Positions 1 through 8,782 of a stretch of 8,782 nt of DNA are shown piece after piece. Source of the stretch: Deltaproteobacteria bacterium (lineage in GTDB: Bacteria; Desulfobacterota; DSM-4660; Desulfatiglandales; Desulfatiglandaceae). Each line of letters opens with the position of its first letter. The first letter of the stretch is position 1. The stretch is taken from contig QMLZ01000120.1 in assembly GCA_003646995.1 (NCBI GenBank), positions 1 through 8,782 on the forward strand, given 5' to 3'. The position numbers and the translations under genes are program-made. The notes beneath the pieces were generated by a model. It was not told the DNA's origin. It made no database searches and was given only the letters and a program-made list of their open reading frames with translations.

Positions 1-45
1 ATCATTGCCGCTTCCCTGCATTTTCCAAAATTCTATCATCTCCAT
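1..45 (-). CDS. dapF: Diaminopimelate epimerase DapF, first 15 codons only
   Basis: The gene runs off the left edge of the window. Reading the minus strand from the ATG at 45-43 gives MEMIEFWKMQGSGND. The stretch F-x-K-M-x-G-x-G-N-D is the conserved DapF N-terminus, which leads into the Asn-containing substrate pocket. DapF interconverts LL- and meso-diaminopimelate in the cytoplasm, supplying the LysA substrate and the peptidoglycan cross-linking residue. An in-frame TGA at 60-58 limits the start to the ATG at 45 or the ATG at 39. The first is preferred because GGTGAGG at 62-56 lies 10 nt upstream of it. It follows lysA by 70 nt on the same strand, and the lysA-dapF pairing is a familiar one, as in Pseudomonas. 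The catalytic cysteines lie outside the window, so the assignment rests on this motif and the context. Confidence 0.85.
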   Translation of the reverse strand, partial: MEMIEFWKMQGSGND

Positions 46-55
46 TGTTTTGCAT

Positions 56-62
56 CCTCACC
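56..62 (-). promoter_or_regulatory. Probable ribosome binding site of dapF
   Basis: The minus strand reads GGTGAGG, 10 nt before the ATG at 45-43. It favours that ATG over the second in-frame ATG at 39-37, whose upstream bases leave no room for a separate Shine-Dalgarno. Confidence 0.55.
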
Positions 63-115
63 AACTTGCTCGGCTTAAAGACCACATTGGTGGTAGGCTC
101 CTTGTTTACCGTAGC

Positions 116-1381
116 TTATTGATCACTTTCCAAAAAATCAGGGATCCTTTCACCTCGAATAAGATCCTCGTAGGTCTCCCTTTCTCTTATTACATAATAT
201 TCATCTCCTCGAACCATTACTTCCGCCACACGCGGCCTTGAATTGTAATTACTTGACATGGTAAATCCGTATGCTCCTGCACTCATAACGGCCATCAGCT
301 CTTCAGGCTCGTAAGCATCGATTTCCCTGTCTTTTGCCAAGAAATCACCTGATTCACATATGGGCCCCACTACGTCGGCTCTAATCATGCCACGGTTCCT
401 TTTTACCACCGGTTGTATAGCATGGTATGAGGAATAAAGGCTGGGTCTGATGAGATCATTCATCGCCGCGTCAACTATCAAAAAATTTTTCTCCTCCGTG
501 GCCTTGGTGTAAAGGACCTTTGTTACCAATATGCCAGCGTTTCCTGTTATTACCCTTCCCGGTTCGAAAATCAAGGTAAGGTCCAGACCCTTCACTTCCC
601 TTTTTATGGCGTCCGCATACTCGGTTGGGTGGGGTGGGGCCTCTTGATCATAGGTAATCCCGAGCCCCCCGCCCAGGTCCAGGTACCGGATCGGGATATC
701 CATACCTCGCAATTTGTCAACAAGGCCAAGCAATTTTTTCAAGGCCTCCACAAAGGGATCCACCTGGGTTAGTTGAGAACCGATATGGCACGATACCCCC
801 ATTACCTCAAGATTGGCCATATGCGATGCCCTCGCGTATTGCTCCGGTGCTTCACGAATATCAATACCGAACTTATTCTCCCTAAGACCGGTCGATATGT
901 AGGGGTGAGTCTCTGGGTCCACGTCTGGATTTACCCGGAGGGCGATCCTGGCCTTTTTTCTCATCTCCCCTGCAATCTGGTTCAGTCTGTCAATCTCCTG
1001 GGAAGATTCAGTGTTAAACATCAGGATGCCTGTTTCAAGCGCGTAGGCCAAATCCTCTGGTCGCTTGCCAACACCTGAAAAGACTATCTTTTCCGGATCG
1101 ACCCCTGCCTTCAAGGCCCGGTACAGCTCACCCCCGGAAACAATGTCAACACCGCCTCCCTCCAGGGCGAACAACCTGATCACTGCCAGATTGGAGTTTG
1201 ACTTCATGGAAAAACAAGTAATGTGTGCAGTGTCTCGGAAAGGGTTGTCAAATGCCCGGAAGTGCATCTTTAGCGTAGCATAAGAATAAAGGTAAAAGGG
1301 TGTTCCCACCTCCCGGGCTATCCTTTCAACAGGAACCTCTTCACAGTGTAGCTCGTTGTCAACATAGTGAAAATGATGCAT
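116..1381 (-). CDS. lysA: Diaminopimelate decarboxylase LysA
   Basis: This PLP enzyme decarboxylates meso-diaminopimelate to L-lysine, the last step of lysine synthesis in the cytoplasm. Its 421 residues match the usual family length. It is a fold-type III alanine-racemase-like enzyme: an N-terminal TIM barrel carries the PLP lysine (K60 in CFSMKSN), HIGSQ at 199-203, the phosphate-binding LGGGLGI at 236-242 and EPGR at 273-276. The C-terminal beta domain supplies the catalytic cysteine C342 in GPICESGD and the tyrosines in AYGFTMSSNY (371-380). The ATG at 1381-1379 is preceded by AGGAG at 1398-1394, a rather long 12-nt spacing. The gene starts 31 nt after the lipoprotein gene and is followed 70 nt later by dapF, so lysA and dapF probably share a transcript. 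All catalytic motifs are present. Arginine decarboxylase relatives share the fold but are much longer. Confidence 0.97.
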   Translation of the reverse strand: MHHFHYVDNELHCEEVPVERIAREVGTPFYLYSYATLKMHFRAFDNPFRDTAHITCFSMKSNSNLAVIRLFALEGGGVDIVSGGELYRALKAGVDPEKIVFSGVGKRPEDLAYALETGILMFNTESSQEIDRLNQIAGEMRKKARIALRVNPDVDPETHPYISTGLRENKFGIDIREAPEQYARASHMANLEVMGVSCHIGSQLTQVDPFVEALKKLLGLVDKLRGMDIPIRYLDLGGGLGITYDQEAPPHPTEYADAIKREVKGLDLTLIFEPGRVITGNAGILVTKVLYTKATEEKNFLIVDAAMNDLIRPSLYSSYHAIQPVVKRNRGMIRADVVGPICESGDFLAKDREIDAYEPEELMAVMSAGAYGFTMSSNYNSRPRVAEVMVRGDEYYVIRERETYEDLIRGERIPDFLESDQ

Positions 1382-1412
1382 TGCCCCGGCCTACTCCTAC
1401 CAAACAATATTG

Positions 1413-1901
1413 CTACTGAATAACCAATCGCAGAATTTCTGACGGTGGCCCAAGCCCGCCGTTTTCTCCAACAACGCGTAACCTGAACACATAGACCCCT
1501 TCTTGTTCAGACACCGGCAGGCCTACTGCGAATCGTCCATCTTTGCCGACACTCGCCACGGTGATCCTGTGCTCAGAAAGATCAACCGGGCAGTTTATGC
1601 AAGGCACCTCATTGGAAGTGTAATGAGCATAATCAACCCGGATCTTTATCTTCCCCCGCTGGAGGTCTTGGCTCTTCTCCACCCCGACCAAATCCCCGGT
1701 AAAGGTGACTTTCCCGCTTTCATATCTCGCGGTTACACCCCTGAATGATGCAAGCAGCCTCTTTTCCGGAACAAAGGGATCCCCCTTTTTACCACAAGCC
1801 CCTATTAACGTGAATAACCCTAGCGCAACCCAGATCCCTACAATTAACGGTAACAAAGTTCCCGTTTTATGTTGTACTGGTGTACCACACCCGGTCCTCA
1901 A
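1413..1901 (-). CDS. Lipoprotein with LptM/LppL-like N-terminus and fibronectin-III-like domain
   Basis: The 162-residue product has a basic N-terminus (R2, K12), a hydrophobic segment at about 16-35 and a lipobox I-G-A-C, so the mature lipoprotein would begin at C36. The next residues, CGKKGDPFVP (36-45), resemble the CG-x-KG-P-x-x-P start of LptM (YifL) and LppL. Those small outer-membrane lipoproteins are encoded beside lysA or dapF; LptM assists the LptDE lipopolysaccharide translocon. LptM is only about 65 residues, whereas this protein continues with a beta-rich region of about 115 residues. That region contains a CINCP motif (C101, C104) and ends in a fibronectin-III-like strand pattern with NGGLGPPSE at 147-155. 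The start is TTG at 1901-1899, overlapping the argH stop by 4 nt. AAGGGG lies about 10 nt upstream. A second TTG at codon 16 would remove the basic n-region and is less likely. A role in envelope assembly is inference. Confidence 0.8.
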   Translation of the reverse strand: MRTGCGTPVQHKTGTLLPLIVGIWVALGLFTLIGACGKKGDPFVPEKRLLASFRGVTARYESGKVTFTGDLVGVEKSQDLQRGKIKIRVDYAHYTSNEVPCINCPVDLSEHRITVASVGKDGRFAVGLPVSEQEGVYVFRLRVVGENGGLGPPSEILRLVIQ

Positions 1902-3277
1902 GCTCCCAATTCCCCTTTTGCCCTTTCTATGGCCCTCTGGACCGCCTCCAAGGCGGTGCCGCCTTCAATACTCCTGCGATCCGTTGACTTCCGAGGATCC
2001 AGCCATTGATAGACGTCTTCCTCAATCTCACTGCAGATGGTCTTCATTTCCTTTAACTCCAACTCGTGCAGCTCCACGCCCCGCTCAATACACATGAGAA
2101 CCATCCGGCCCACTATCTCGTGTGACTTCCTGAAAGGAACTCCTTTAGTGACGAGGTAATCAGCAAGATCTGTCGCAACCAGATACCCTTTGCTTACGGC
2201 AGTTTCCATAATGTCTTTTTTAAACTCCACGGCAGCTATGAGTCTTGCCATTACCTCAAGGCACATTTCTACCGTGCCCACAGTATCAAACAATCCCTCT
2301 TTGTCCTCTTGCATATCTTTGTTGTAAGAAAGTGGAAGGCCTTTCATCACAGTAAGCAATGCTATAAGATGCCCGTAAACCCGTCCTGTCTTGCCCCGTA
2401 TCAGTTCGGGTAGATCCGGGTTCTTCTTTTGGGGCATGATGCTGCTCCCCGTGCAAAACGCGTCAGGTATTTCCACAAATCTGAATTCCTCCGTGGACCA
2501 CAGAATGAGTTCCTCGGCCAAACGGCTCAAGTGCATCATTACCATGGAGGAGTCAAATAGGAACTCCAAGACAAAGTCCCTGTCACTTACTGCGTCCATG
2601 CTATTGGCCGAGATCCCATCAAAACCCAGTTCCTTGGCCAACATGTCCCTGTCAAGAGAAAATGTGGTACCCCCGAGGGCCGCACTTCCAAGGGGAAGGA
2701 TATTTGTCCTTGCAGCACATTGCTCAAAGCGCTCCCGGTCCCTTTTCAGCATCTCGTAATAGGCCATCAAATGGTGGGAAAGAAGCACTGGCTGAGCCCG
2801 CTGCATATGGGTGTAGCCCGGCATCATCACCCCAAGGTTCTTTTCTGCTTGCTCCACAAGTGCCCGCTGGGTGGCGCGAATCAGCTCGCCTATTTGCTTG
2901 CAGACGTTACGCACATAGAGGCGCATGTCCAAGGCCACCTGGTCATTGCGACTCCTTCCTGTATGAAGCTTTTCCCCTGGATCTCCTACCTTATCGATTA
3001 AGGCGTGCTCCACAAGGGTATGGATGTCCTCGAACTGCTCCTCATTGGGGTAGTGTCCTCGGTCCAGTTCCTGCCTTATTTCTGCCAGGGCTTCCATAAT
3101 CCGTGTGCCCTCTTCATCGGTGAGCACACCGGCCTTGACAAGGGCCTTGCAGTGGGCAATGCTTCCCTGGATATCCTCCCTGTAAAGGTTCCGGTCAAAA
3201 CTAATGGATGCGTTAAACCGATCCACCAGTTTGTCAGTCTTTTCTTTGAACCTTCCTCCCCAGGTCTTTTCAGCCAT
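1898..3277 (-). CDS. argH: Argininosuccinate lyase ArgH
   Basis: ArgH cleaves argininosuccinate to arginine and fumarate, the final arginine step, as a cytoplasmic homotetramer of the fumarase/aspartase superfamily. At 459 residues it has the usual length. The three conserved regions that form the shared active sites are present: HTGRSRNDQ at 105-113, GYTHMQ at 154-159 with the general-acid/base histidine H157, and the mobile signature loop GSSIMPQKKN at 277-286 with the catalytic serine. The N-terminal MAEKTWGGRF is a typical ArgH start. The ATG at 3277 is 11 nt after the argG stop, and AGAAGG at 3290-3285 overlaps that stop codon and serves as Shine-Dalgarno. The 3' end overlaps the next gene by 4 nt. 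The GRF start and the signature loop separate it from adenylosuccinate lyase and fumarase. Confidence 0.98.
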   Translation of the reverse strand: MAEKTWGGRFKEKTDKLVDRFNASISFDRNLYREDIQGSIAHCKALVKAGVLTDEEGTRIMEALAEIRQELDRGHYPNEEQFEDIHTLVEHALIDKVGDPGEKLHTGRSRNDQVALDMRLYVRNVCKQIGELIRATQRALVEQAEKNLGVMMPGYTHMQRAQPVLLSHHLMAYYEMLKRDRERFEQCAARTNILPLGSAALGGTTFSLDRDMLAKELGFDGISANSMDAVSDRDFVLEFLFDSSMVMMHLSRLAEELILWSTEEFRFVEIPDAFCTGSSIMPQKKNPDLPELIRGKTGRVYGHLIALLTVMKGLPLSYNKDMQEDKEGLFDTVGTVEMCLEVMARLIAAVEFKKDIMETAVSKGYLVATDLADYLVTKGVPFRKSHEIVGRMVLMCIERGVELHELELKEMKTICSEIEEDVYQWLDPRKSTDRRSIEGGTALEAVQRAIERAKGELGA

Positions 3278-3288
3278 TATCCGACCTT

Positions 3289-4506
3289 CTAAGCCCCTTT
3301 CTTCTTGAGCTCCAGTAATTTCGCTATTTTCAGTCTGAGCCCGCTCAGCCGTATAAAACCCTCTGCATCCTTTTGATTGTAAACCTCATCACCTTCGAAT
3401 GTAGCAAAGTCAGGATCATAAAGGGATACGTCGGATTTTCTTCCAACCACTGTGCAATTACCCTTGTAAAGCTTCAGACGTACAATGCCACTGACGTTCC
3501 TCTGGCTTTCGTCAATCAATGCCTGCATCATCTCTCTTTCGGGAGAGAACCAGTAACCATAGTAGATCATCTCGGCATACCGGGGAATCAAGCTATCGCG
3601 GATATGCATTACCTCCCTGTCCATGGTTATGGATTCCATGGCAAGATGGGCTATCCTCAGGATCGTTCCTCCTGGTGTTTCATAGACACCTCTTGACTTC
3701 ATGCCCACATAGCGGTTCTCCACGAGGTCTACTCTCCCGATCCCGTTTTGCCCCCCAAGTTTATTCATGTGCGCAAGCAGCTGGGCGGGGCTCATGCGCT
3801 CCCCGTCAACGGCCACGGGATTGCCTTTTTCAAACTCGACTTCCACATAGGTAGCCTTGTCAGGTGCCTTCTCAGGTGAAACACTTAAGACAAACATGTC
3901 CTCCGGGGGCTCCATCCACGTGTCTTCCAAGATCCCCGCCTCAAAGCTTATGTGCAGCAGGTTCCTGTCACTTGAATAGGGCTTGTCTTTTGTCACCGGG
4001 ACAGGAATCCCATGGGTTTTTGCGTACTCTATAAGATCTTCCCTTCCCCGAAAATCCCAGATCTTCCAAGGAGCAATGATCTTCAGATTGGGATTAAGGG
4101 CCATATAGGTCAACTCAAACCGCACTTGATCATTGCCCTTTCCGGTCGCCCCGTGGCTCACGGCATCAGCCCCAACCTTTTTTGCAGCCTCCACCTGGCC
4201 TCGAGCAATGATGGGTCTTGCCAGGCTTGTACCCAGTAAATACGCGGACTCATATATTGCATTGGCACGCAGAGCTGGCCACACAAAATCTCTCACAAAC
4301 TCTTCCTTGAGATCTTCAATTATCACTTCATCAGCACCCGTGCTGAGAGCCTTTTCTTTTATGCCTTCTAATTCTTCACCCTGCCCAACATCTGCGGCAT
4401 AAGCCACCACTGGGCACTGGTACGTTTCCTTCAACCAGTGAAGGATTACAGAGGTATCAAGTCCGCCGGAATACGCCAGTACTATCTTATTAATCTCTTG
4501 TGACAA
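3289..4506 (-). CDS. argG: Argininosuccinate synthase ArgG, TTG start
   Basis: ArgG condenses citrulline and aspartate using ATP, giving argininosuccinate, AMP and pyrophosphate in the cytoplasm. Its 405 residues are typical of the class I bacterial enzyme. The N-terminal PP-loop AYSGGLDTS (11-19) binds [16 protein letters not shown] (119-131) forms the nucleotide and citrulline/aspartate site, and [18 protein letters not shown] (178-195) is also characteristic. The start codon is TTG (4506-4504). AAGGAGG lies exactly 7 nt upstream, there is an in-frame TAG eight codons upstream, and the protein begins S-Q-E-I-N-K-I-V-L, close to the usual N-terminus. No nearby in-frame ATG exists before the PP-loop. 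It is separated from argF by a 123-nt repeat-bearing spacer and lies 11 nt before argH. Confidence 0.98.
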   Translation of the reverse strand: MSQEINKIVLAYSGGLDTSVILHWLKETYQCPVVAYAADVGQGEELEGIKEKALSTGADEVIIEDLKEEFVRDFVWPALRANAIYESAYLLGTSLARPIIARGQVEAAKKVGADAVSHGATGKGNDQVRFELTYMALNPNLKIIAPWKIWDFRGREDLIEYAKTHGIPVPVTKDKPYSSDRNLLHISFEAGILEDTWMEPPEDMFVLSVSPEKAPDKATYVEVEFEKGNPVAVDGERMSPAQLLAHMNKLGGQNGIGRVDLVENRYVGMKSRGVYETPGGTILRIAHLAMESITMDREVMHIRDSLIPRYAEMIYYGYWFSPEREMMQALIDESQRNVSGIVRLKLYKGNCTVVGRKSDVSLYDPDFATFEGDEVYNQKDAEGFIRLSGLRLKIAKLLELKKKGA

Positions 4507-4513
4507 GGTCTTT

Positions 4514-4520
4514 CCTCCTT
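4514..4520 (-). promoter_or_regulatory. Strong ribosome binding site fixing the TTG start of argG
   Basis: The minus strand reads AAGGAGG, a near-perfect Shine-Dalgarno, 7 nt before the TTG at 4506-4504. It is the best-matched site in the window, and there is no competing ATG start in that frame. Confidence 0.85.
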
Positions 4521-4571
4521 GAAATGCCTAATGTCAAAGTTCAAGACTATTTTAGGTTAATAAGCAGAAGG

Positions 4572-4616
4572 CTGAAGGCTTTTAGTCCTTTCAACCTTTA
4601 CCCCTTAAGCCTTCAG
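4572..4616 (-). repeat. Inverted repeat with degenerate 7-8 nt repeats in the argF-argG spacer
   Basis: Arms CTGAAGGCTT (4616-4607 on the minus strand) and AAGCCTTCAG (4581-4572) are perfect 10-nt complements with a 25-nt loop; two more pairs can form outside one mismatch. From the first arm into the loop the minus strand reads CTGAAGG, CTTAAGG, GGTAAAGG, TTGAAAGG, a run of related 7-8 nt units. There is no U-run after the second arm, so it is not a standard intrinsic terminator. It could be an mRNA stability or processing structure, or a trace of a dispersed genomic repeat; the sequence does not decide between these. Confidence 0.65.
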
Positions 4617-4629
4617 TCTACACACTGTT

Positions 4630-5523
4630 TCACGCCAGCAACCACTCAAGAAGCGCCTGGTGCATGTGCATTTTATTCTCTGATTGATCAAATACCACTG
4701 ATCTCGGGCCCTCAAGCACCTCTTCTGTTATTTCCTCCCCCCTGTGGGCCGGCAGGCAATGCATTACGATCACATCTTCCTTGCAATGAGACAGCAACCC
4801 GGTGGTTACCTGATAGCCTTGAAACGCCTTTGCCCTGACCTCTCGCTCTTCTTCCTGACCCATGCTTGCCCATACATCGGTATTTATGACGTCAGCGTCT
4901 CTTGCCGCATCTTCCGGATCCAGCACCACCTTCACATTGTCCCCTACACGGGAAAGCATTTCCTCGCGTGGTTGAAAACCGGAAGGGCAAGCCAGAGTCA
5001 GTTCAAACCCGAGTATTGATGCTGCATTGATCCATGAGTTTGCCACATTATTTCCATCTCCTATCCACGCGATCTTAAGCCCGACGATCTTGCCTTTTTT
5101 CTCCTGAACGGTCATGAGATCACTTAGAATTTGGCATGGGTGATACATATCAGTAAGGGCGTTTATAACAGGGATATCAGCCCATCTTGCCATCTCTTCC
5201 ACTGTTTCCTGAGCATAAGTTCGTATGGCTAATGCATCCAGATATCTCGAAAGCACTCTAGCAGTATCGCGAATTGGCTCATTCCTGGACATTTGGGTGT
5301 CAGCCCTTCCAAGGTAAATTGTACTCCCGCCAAGCCTTATCATAGCCGTTTCAAATGAAACCCGCGTCCTGGTGGAAGGCTTATCAAATACAAGACCGAG
5401 GGTCCTGCCTTTCATAGGAAATTCACTTTTTCCTCCGCTCGCCTTGATCTCAAGGGCCCTTCTAATAAGAAAATTTATTTCCTCTGCGCTCAGATTCTTA
5501 AGGCTTAAAATATCTCTTTTCAT
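4630..5523 (-). CDS. argF: Ornithine carbamoyltransferase ArgF
   Basis: ArgF transfers the carbamoyl group from carbamoyl phosphate to ornithine, giving citrulline in the cytoplasm; the enzyme is normally a trimer. From the ATG at 5523 it has 297 residues, a normal length. The N-terminal domain carries the carbamoyl-phosphate motif KPSTRTR (48-54) and HPCQ (128-131). The C-terminal domain carries DVWASMG (216-222), which matches the ornithine-binding D-x-x-x-SMG loop, and HCLPAHRGEE (255-264). These favour true ornithine carbamoyltransferase over the acetyl- or succinyl-ornithine variants. The open frame extends upstream to 5601, but that would add 26 residues inside argD. MKRDILSL is the typical family start, and GGGGAG (5532-5527) precedes it closely. 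It begins 10 nt after the argD stop. Confidence 0.97.
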   Translation of the reverse strand: MKRDILSLKNLSAEEINFLIRRALEIKASGGKSEFPMKGRTLGLVFDKPSTRTRVSFETAMIRLGGSTIYLGRADTQMSRNEPIRDTARVLSRYLDALAIRTYAQETVEEMARWADIPVINALTDMYHPCQILSDLMTVQEKKGKIVGLKIAWIGDGNNVANSWINAASILGFELTLACPSGFQPREEMLSRVGDNVKVVLDPEDAARDADVINTDVWASMGQEEEREVRAKAFQGYQVTTGLLSHCKEDVIVMHCLPAHRGEEITEEVLEGPRSVVFDQSENKMHMHQALLEWLLA

Positions 5524-5533
5524 ATGCTCCCCA

Positions 5534-6733
5534 CTAGTCCATACCTGCAAAAATACCATCAAGGCAATCCACCATTTGGTCGATTTCGTCCCGATCAACA
5601 ATCAGAGGAGGTAAAAACCGCAGCACCTTGTCCTGCGTGCAATTTATTAGGAATCCCTGCTCAAGGCAGGAATTCACTACAGAACCGCCCTCTACTTCTA
5701 GCTCCATTCCGATAATCAGACCAAGGCCTCGAACTTCCTTAACAAAGGCGTATTTGTCAACCAGGCCCTGAAGTCTCTTCTTAAAATAAGCACCTATCTG
5801 AGCGCAGTGCTCAATCACCCCATCCTCAAGAAGGCTCGTGACCACAGCACTGGCCACTGCTGCGACAAGTGGTGTGCCTCCGAACGTGCTTGCGTGAGTT
5901 CCAGGGCCAAAGCTTTCGCTGAGTTTTTCCGTAGCCAACATTGCCCCTATGGGGAGCCCATTTCCAAGCGCCTTGGCAAGGGTCATGATATCAGGATTCA
6001 CTGAATAGTGTTCATGGGCAAACAATTTTCCTGTTCTTCCCATGCCCACCTGCACCTCATCAAATATAAGTAGCACCCCTTTTTCATCACACAGTTTCCT
6101 TACCTCGGCAAGGTAAGAATCCTTCGGTACCACAACACCTCCCTCACCCTGAATCGGCTCAAGCATAACAGCACACACGCTTTCATCCAGGGCTTGATCA
6201 ATGGCATCAACGTCGTTAAACGGAACAAACCTGAAGCCTGACAGAAGCGGGTCAAAACCTTTTCTTACTTTTGCCTGCCCCGTGGCAGACAGGGTTGCCA
6301 TGGTTCTCCCGTGAAACGAATTATCCATGCATATGATAACGTGTTTTCCTTCCCCCATATTGTCCCGCGCAAACTTTCTCGCAAGTTTAATGGCCGCTTC
6401 GTTGGCCTCTGCCCCGCTATTCGCAAAAAAGACCCGATCTGCAAAGGAGTTTTCAACAAGTAGCCGAGCAAGGTCTATTTGTGGCTTGGTATAGAAGAGA
6501 TTGGACACATGGACAAGCATGCGGGACTGTTCTTCGAGTACCTTTGTTACAATGGGCGAACTGTGTCCAAGAGCACAAACCGCAATGCCCCCTATAAAAT
6601 CGAGGTAAGATTTACCCTGTTCATCCCACACCATGCAACCCTCACCCCTGACCAATGTGATGGGGAACCTACTGTATGTCTTGAACATGTAACGGTCTGC
6701 CTGGTCGATGGTGGAAATAGTCTCTTCTTCCAT
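5534..6733 (-). CDS. argD: Acetylornithine aminotransferase ArgD
   Basis: This class III PLP aminotransferase converts N-acetylglutamate semialdehyde and glutamate to N-acetylornithine and 2-oxoglutarate. Its 399 residues match the family. Visible motifs are FFANSGAEANEAAIKLAR (102-119), which includes the PLP phosphate site, FHGRT (140-144), the PLP-nitrogen aspartate D225 in LIFDEVQ, and the Schiff-base lysine K254 in TLAKALGNGLPIGA. The ATG at 6733 follows GGAGGAAAG with a rather long spacing of about 11-12 nt. It lies 69 nt after argB and 10 nt before argF. ArgD enzymes are sometimes also N-succinyl-DAP aminotransferases (DapC activity in E. coli), which is relevant with lysA and dapF downstream. 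The sequence alone cannot show that activity. Other ornithine-type aminotransferases are possible, but the arginine-gene context favours ArgD. Confidence 0.96.
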   Translation of the reverse strand: MEEETISTIDQADRYMFKTYSRFPITLVRGEGCMVWDEQGKSYLDFIGGIAVCALGHSSPIVTKVLEEQSRMLVHVSNLFYTKPQIDLARLLVENSFADRVFFANSGAEANEAAIKLARKFARDNMGEGKHVIICMDNSFHGRTMATLSATGQAKVRKGFDPLLSGFRFVPFNDVDAIDQALDESVCAVMLEPIQGEGGVVVPKDSYLAEVRKLCDEKGVLLIFDEVQVGMGRTGKLFAHEHYSVNPDIMTLAKALGNGLPIGAMLATEKLSESFGPGTHASTFGGTPLVAAVASAVVTSLLEDGVIEHCAQIGAYFKKRLQGLVDKYAFVKEVRGLGLIIGMELEVEGGSVVNSCLEQGFLINCTQDKVLRFLPPLIVDRDEIDQMVDCLDGIFAGMD

Positions 6734-6802
6734 AATATAGTCTTTCCTCCTCGCACTGGTTGAAAGCGTTCCAGTTCCTCTTATCTTGGACCTTGTAAAC
6801 TC

Positions 6803-8781
<1,979 letters not shown>

Positions 8782-8782
8782 G

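Noticed and set aside
81..94. Small hairpin after lysA (ACCAC, 4-nt loop, GTGGT on the minus strand)
   Set aside because: The stem is only 5 bp and no T-run follows, so it does not qualify as a terminator, and dapF continues on the same strand.
5..241. 78-codon plus-strand open frame at the left edge
   Set aside because: It is antisense to the dapF start and the lysA 3' end, and its composition is that of a shadow frame.
2662..3099. 145-codon plus-strand open frame opposite argH
   Set aside because: It is antisense to conserved ArgH motifs and has no recognisable domain or ribosome binding site.
4532..4537. TTGACA on the minus strand in the argF-argG spacer, a possible -35 box
   Set aside because: No -10-like hexamer lies at a suitable distance; the region downstream is the Shine-Dalgarno and start of argG. 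It also fits the degenerate heptad pattern.
5524..5601. Upstream extension of argF by 26 codons
   Set aside because: It lies almost wholly inside the argD 3' end, encodes residues unlike any ornithine carbamoyltransferase N-terminus, and the ATG at 5523 has a ribosome binding site and the typical MKRDILSL start.
6752..6772. Inverted repeat ACTGG...CCAGT in the argB-argD spacer
   Set aside because: Only 5 bp with an 11-nt loop and no T-run; too weak to call a regulatory element or terminator.

Overview
The window is a dense block of protein-coding genes, all on the minus strand, with no gap longer than 123 nt. Read in the direction of transcription, the order is hslU (5' end outside the window), argB, argD, argF, argG, argH, a small lipoprotein gene, lysA, and the first 15 codons of dapF (3' end outside the window). 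All seven complete genes read through without frameshifts, and the two edge genes look intact as far as they extend. I see no rRNA, tRNA, mobile element or CRISPR array.

The likely source is a bacterium of the Desulfobacterota (former Deltaproteobacteria) or a close relative. The basis is the layout, an hslVU-argBDFGH-lipoprotein-lysA-dapF string that I recall from Geobacter and sulfate-reducing relatives, together with moderate GC content and an outer-membrane-type lipoprotein that implies a Gram-negative envelope. This is an inference from gene order, not from a marker gene.

Region by region: 7681-8781 holds the C-terminal part of the HslU protease ATPase. 1898-7684 holds five arginine genes covering acetylglutamate kinase, acetylornithine aminotransferase, ornithine carbamoyltransferase, argininosuccinate synthase and argininosuccinate lyase. 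1413-1901 holds a lipoprotein with an LptM/LppL-like N-terminus and a fibronectin-III-like C-terminus. 116-1381 holds diaminopimelate decarboxylase (lysA), and 1-45 holds the start of diaminopimelate epimerase (dapF).

The arginine genes lie in pathway order, but argC and the deacetylation step (argJ or argE) are missing and must be elsewhere. lysA and dapF are the last steps of the DAP/lysine route, so the string joins arginine synthesis, the lysine and peptidoglycan precursor supply, and a heat-shock-type protease. Two junctions use 4-nt start/stop overlaps (hslU/argB and argH/lipoprotein), and others are 10-70 nt apart, which fits one long transcript. The one distinctive non-coding stretch is the 123-nt argF-argG spacer, with degenerate 7-8 nt repeats, an inverted repeat, and a strong Shine-Dalgarno that fixes a TTG start for argG.
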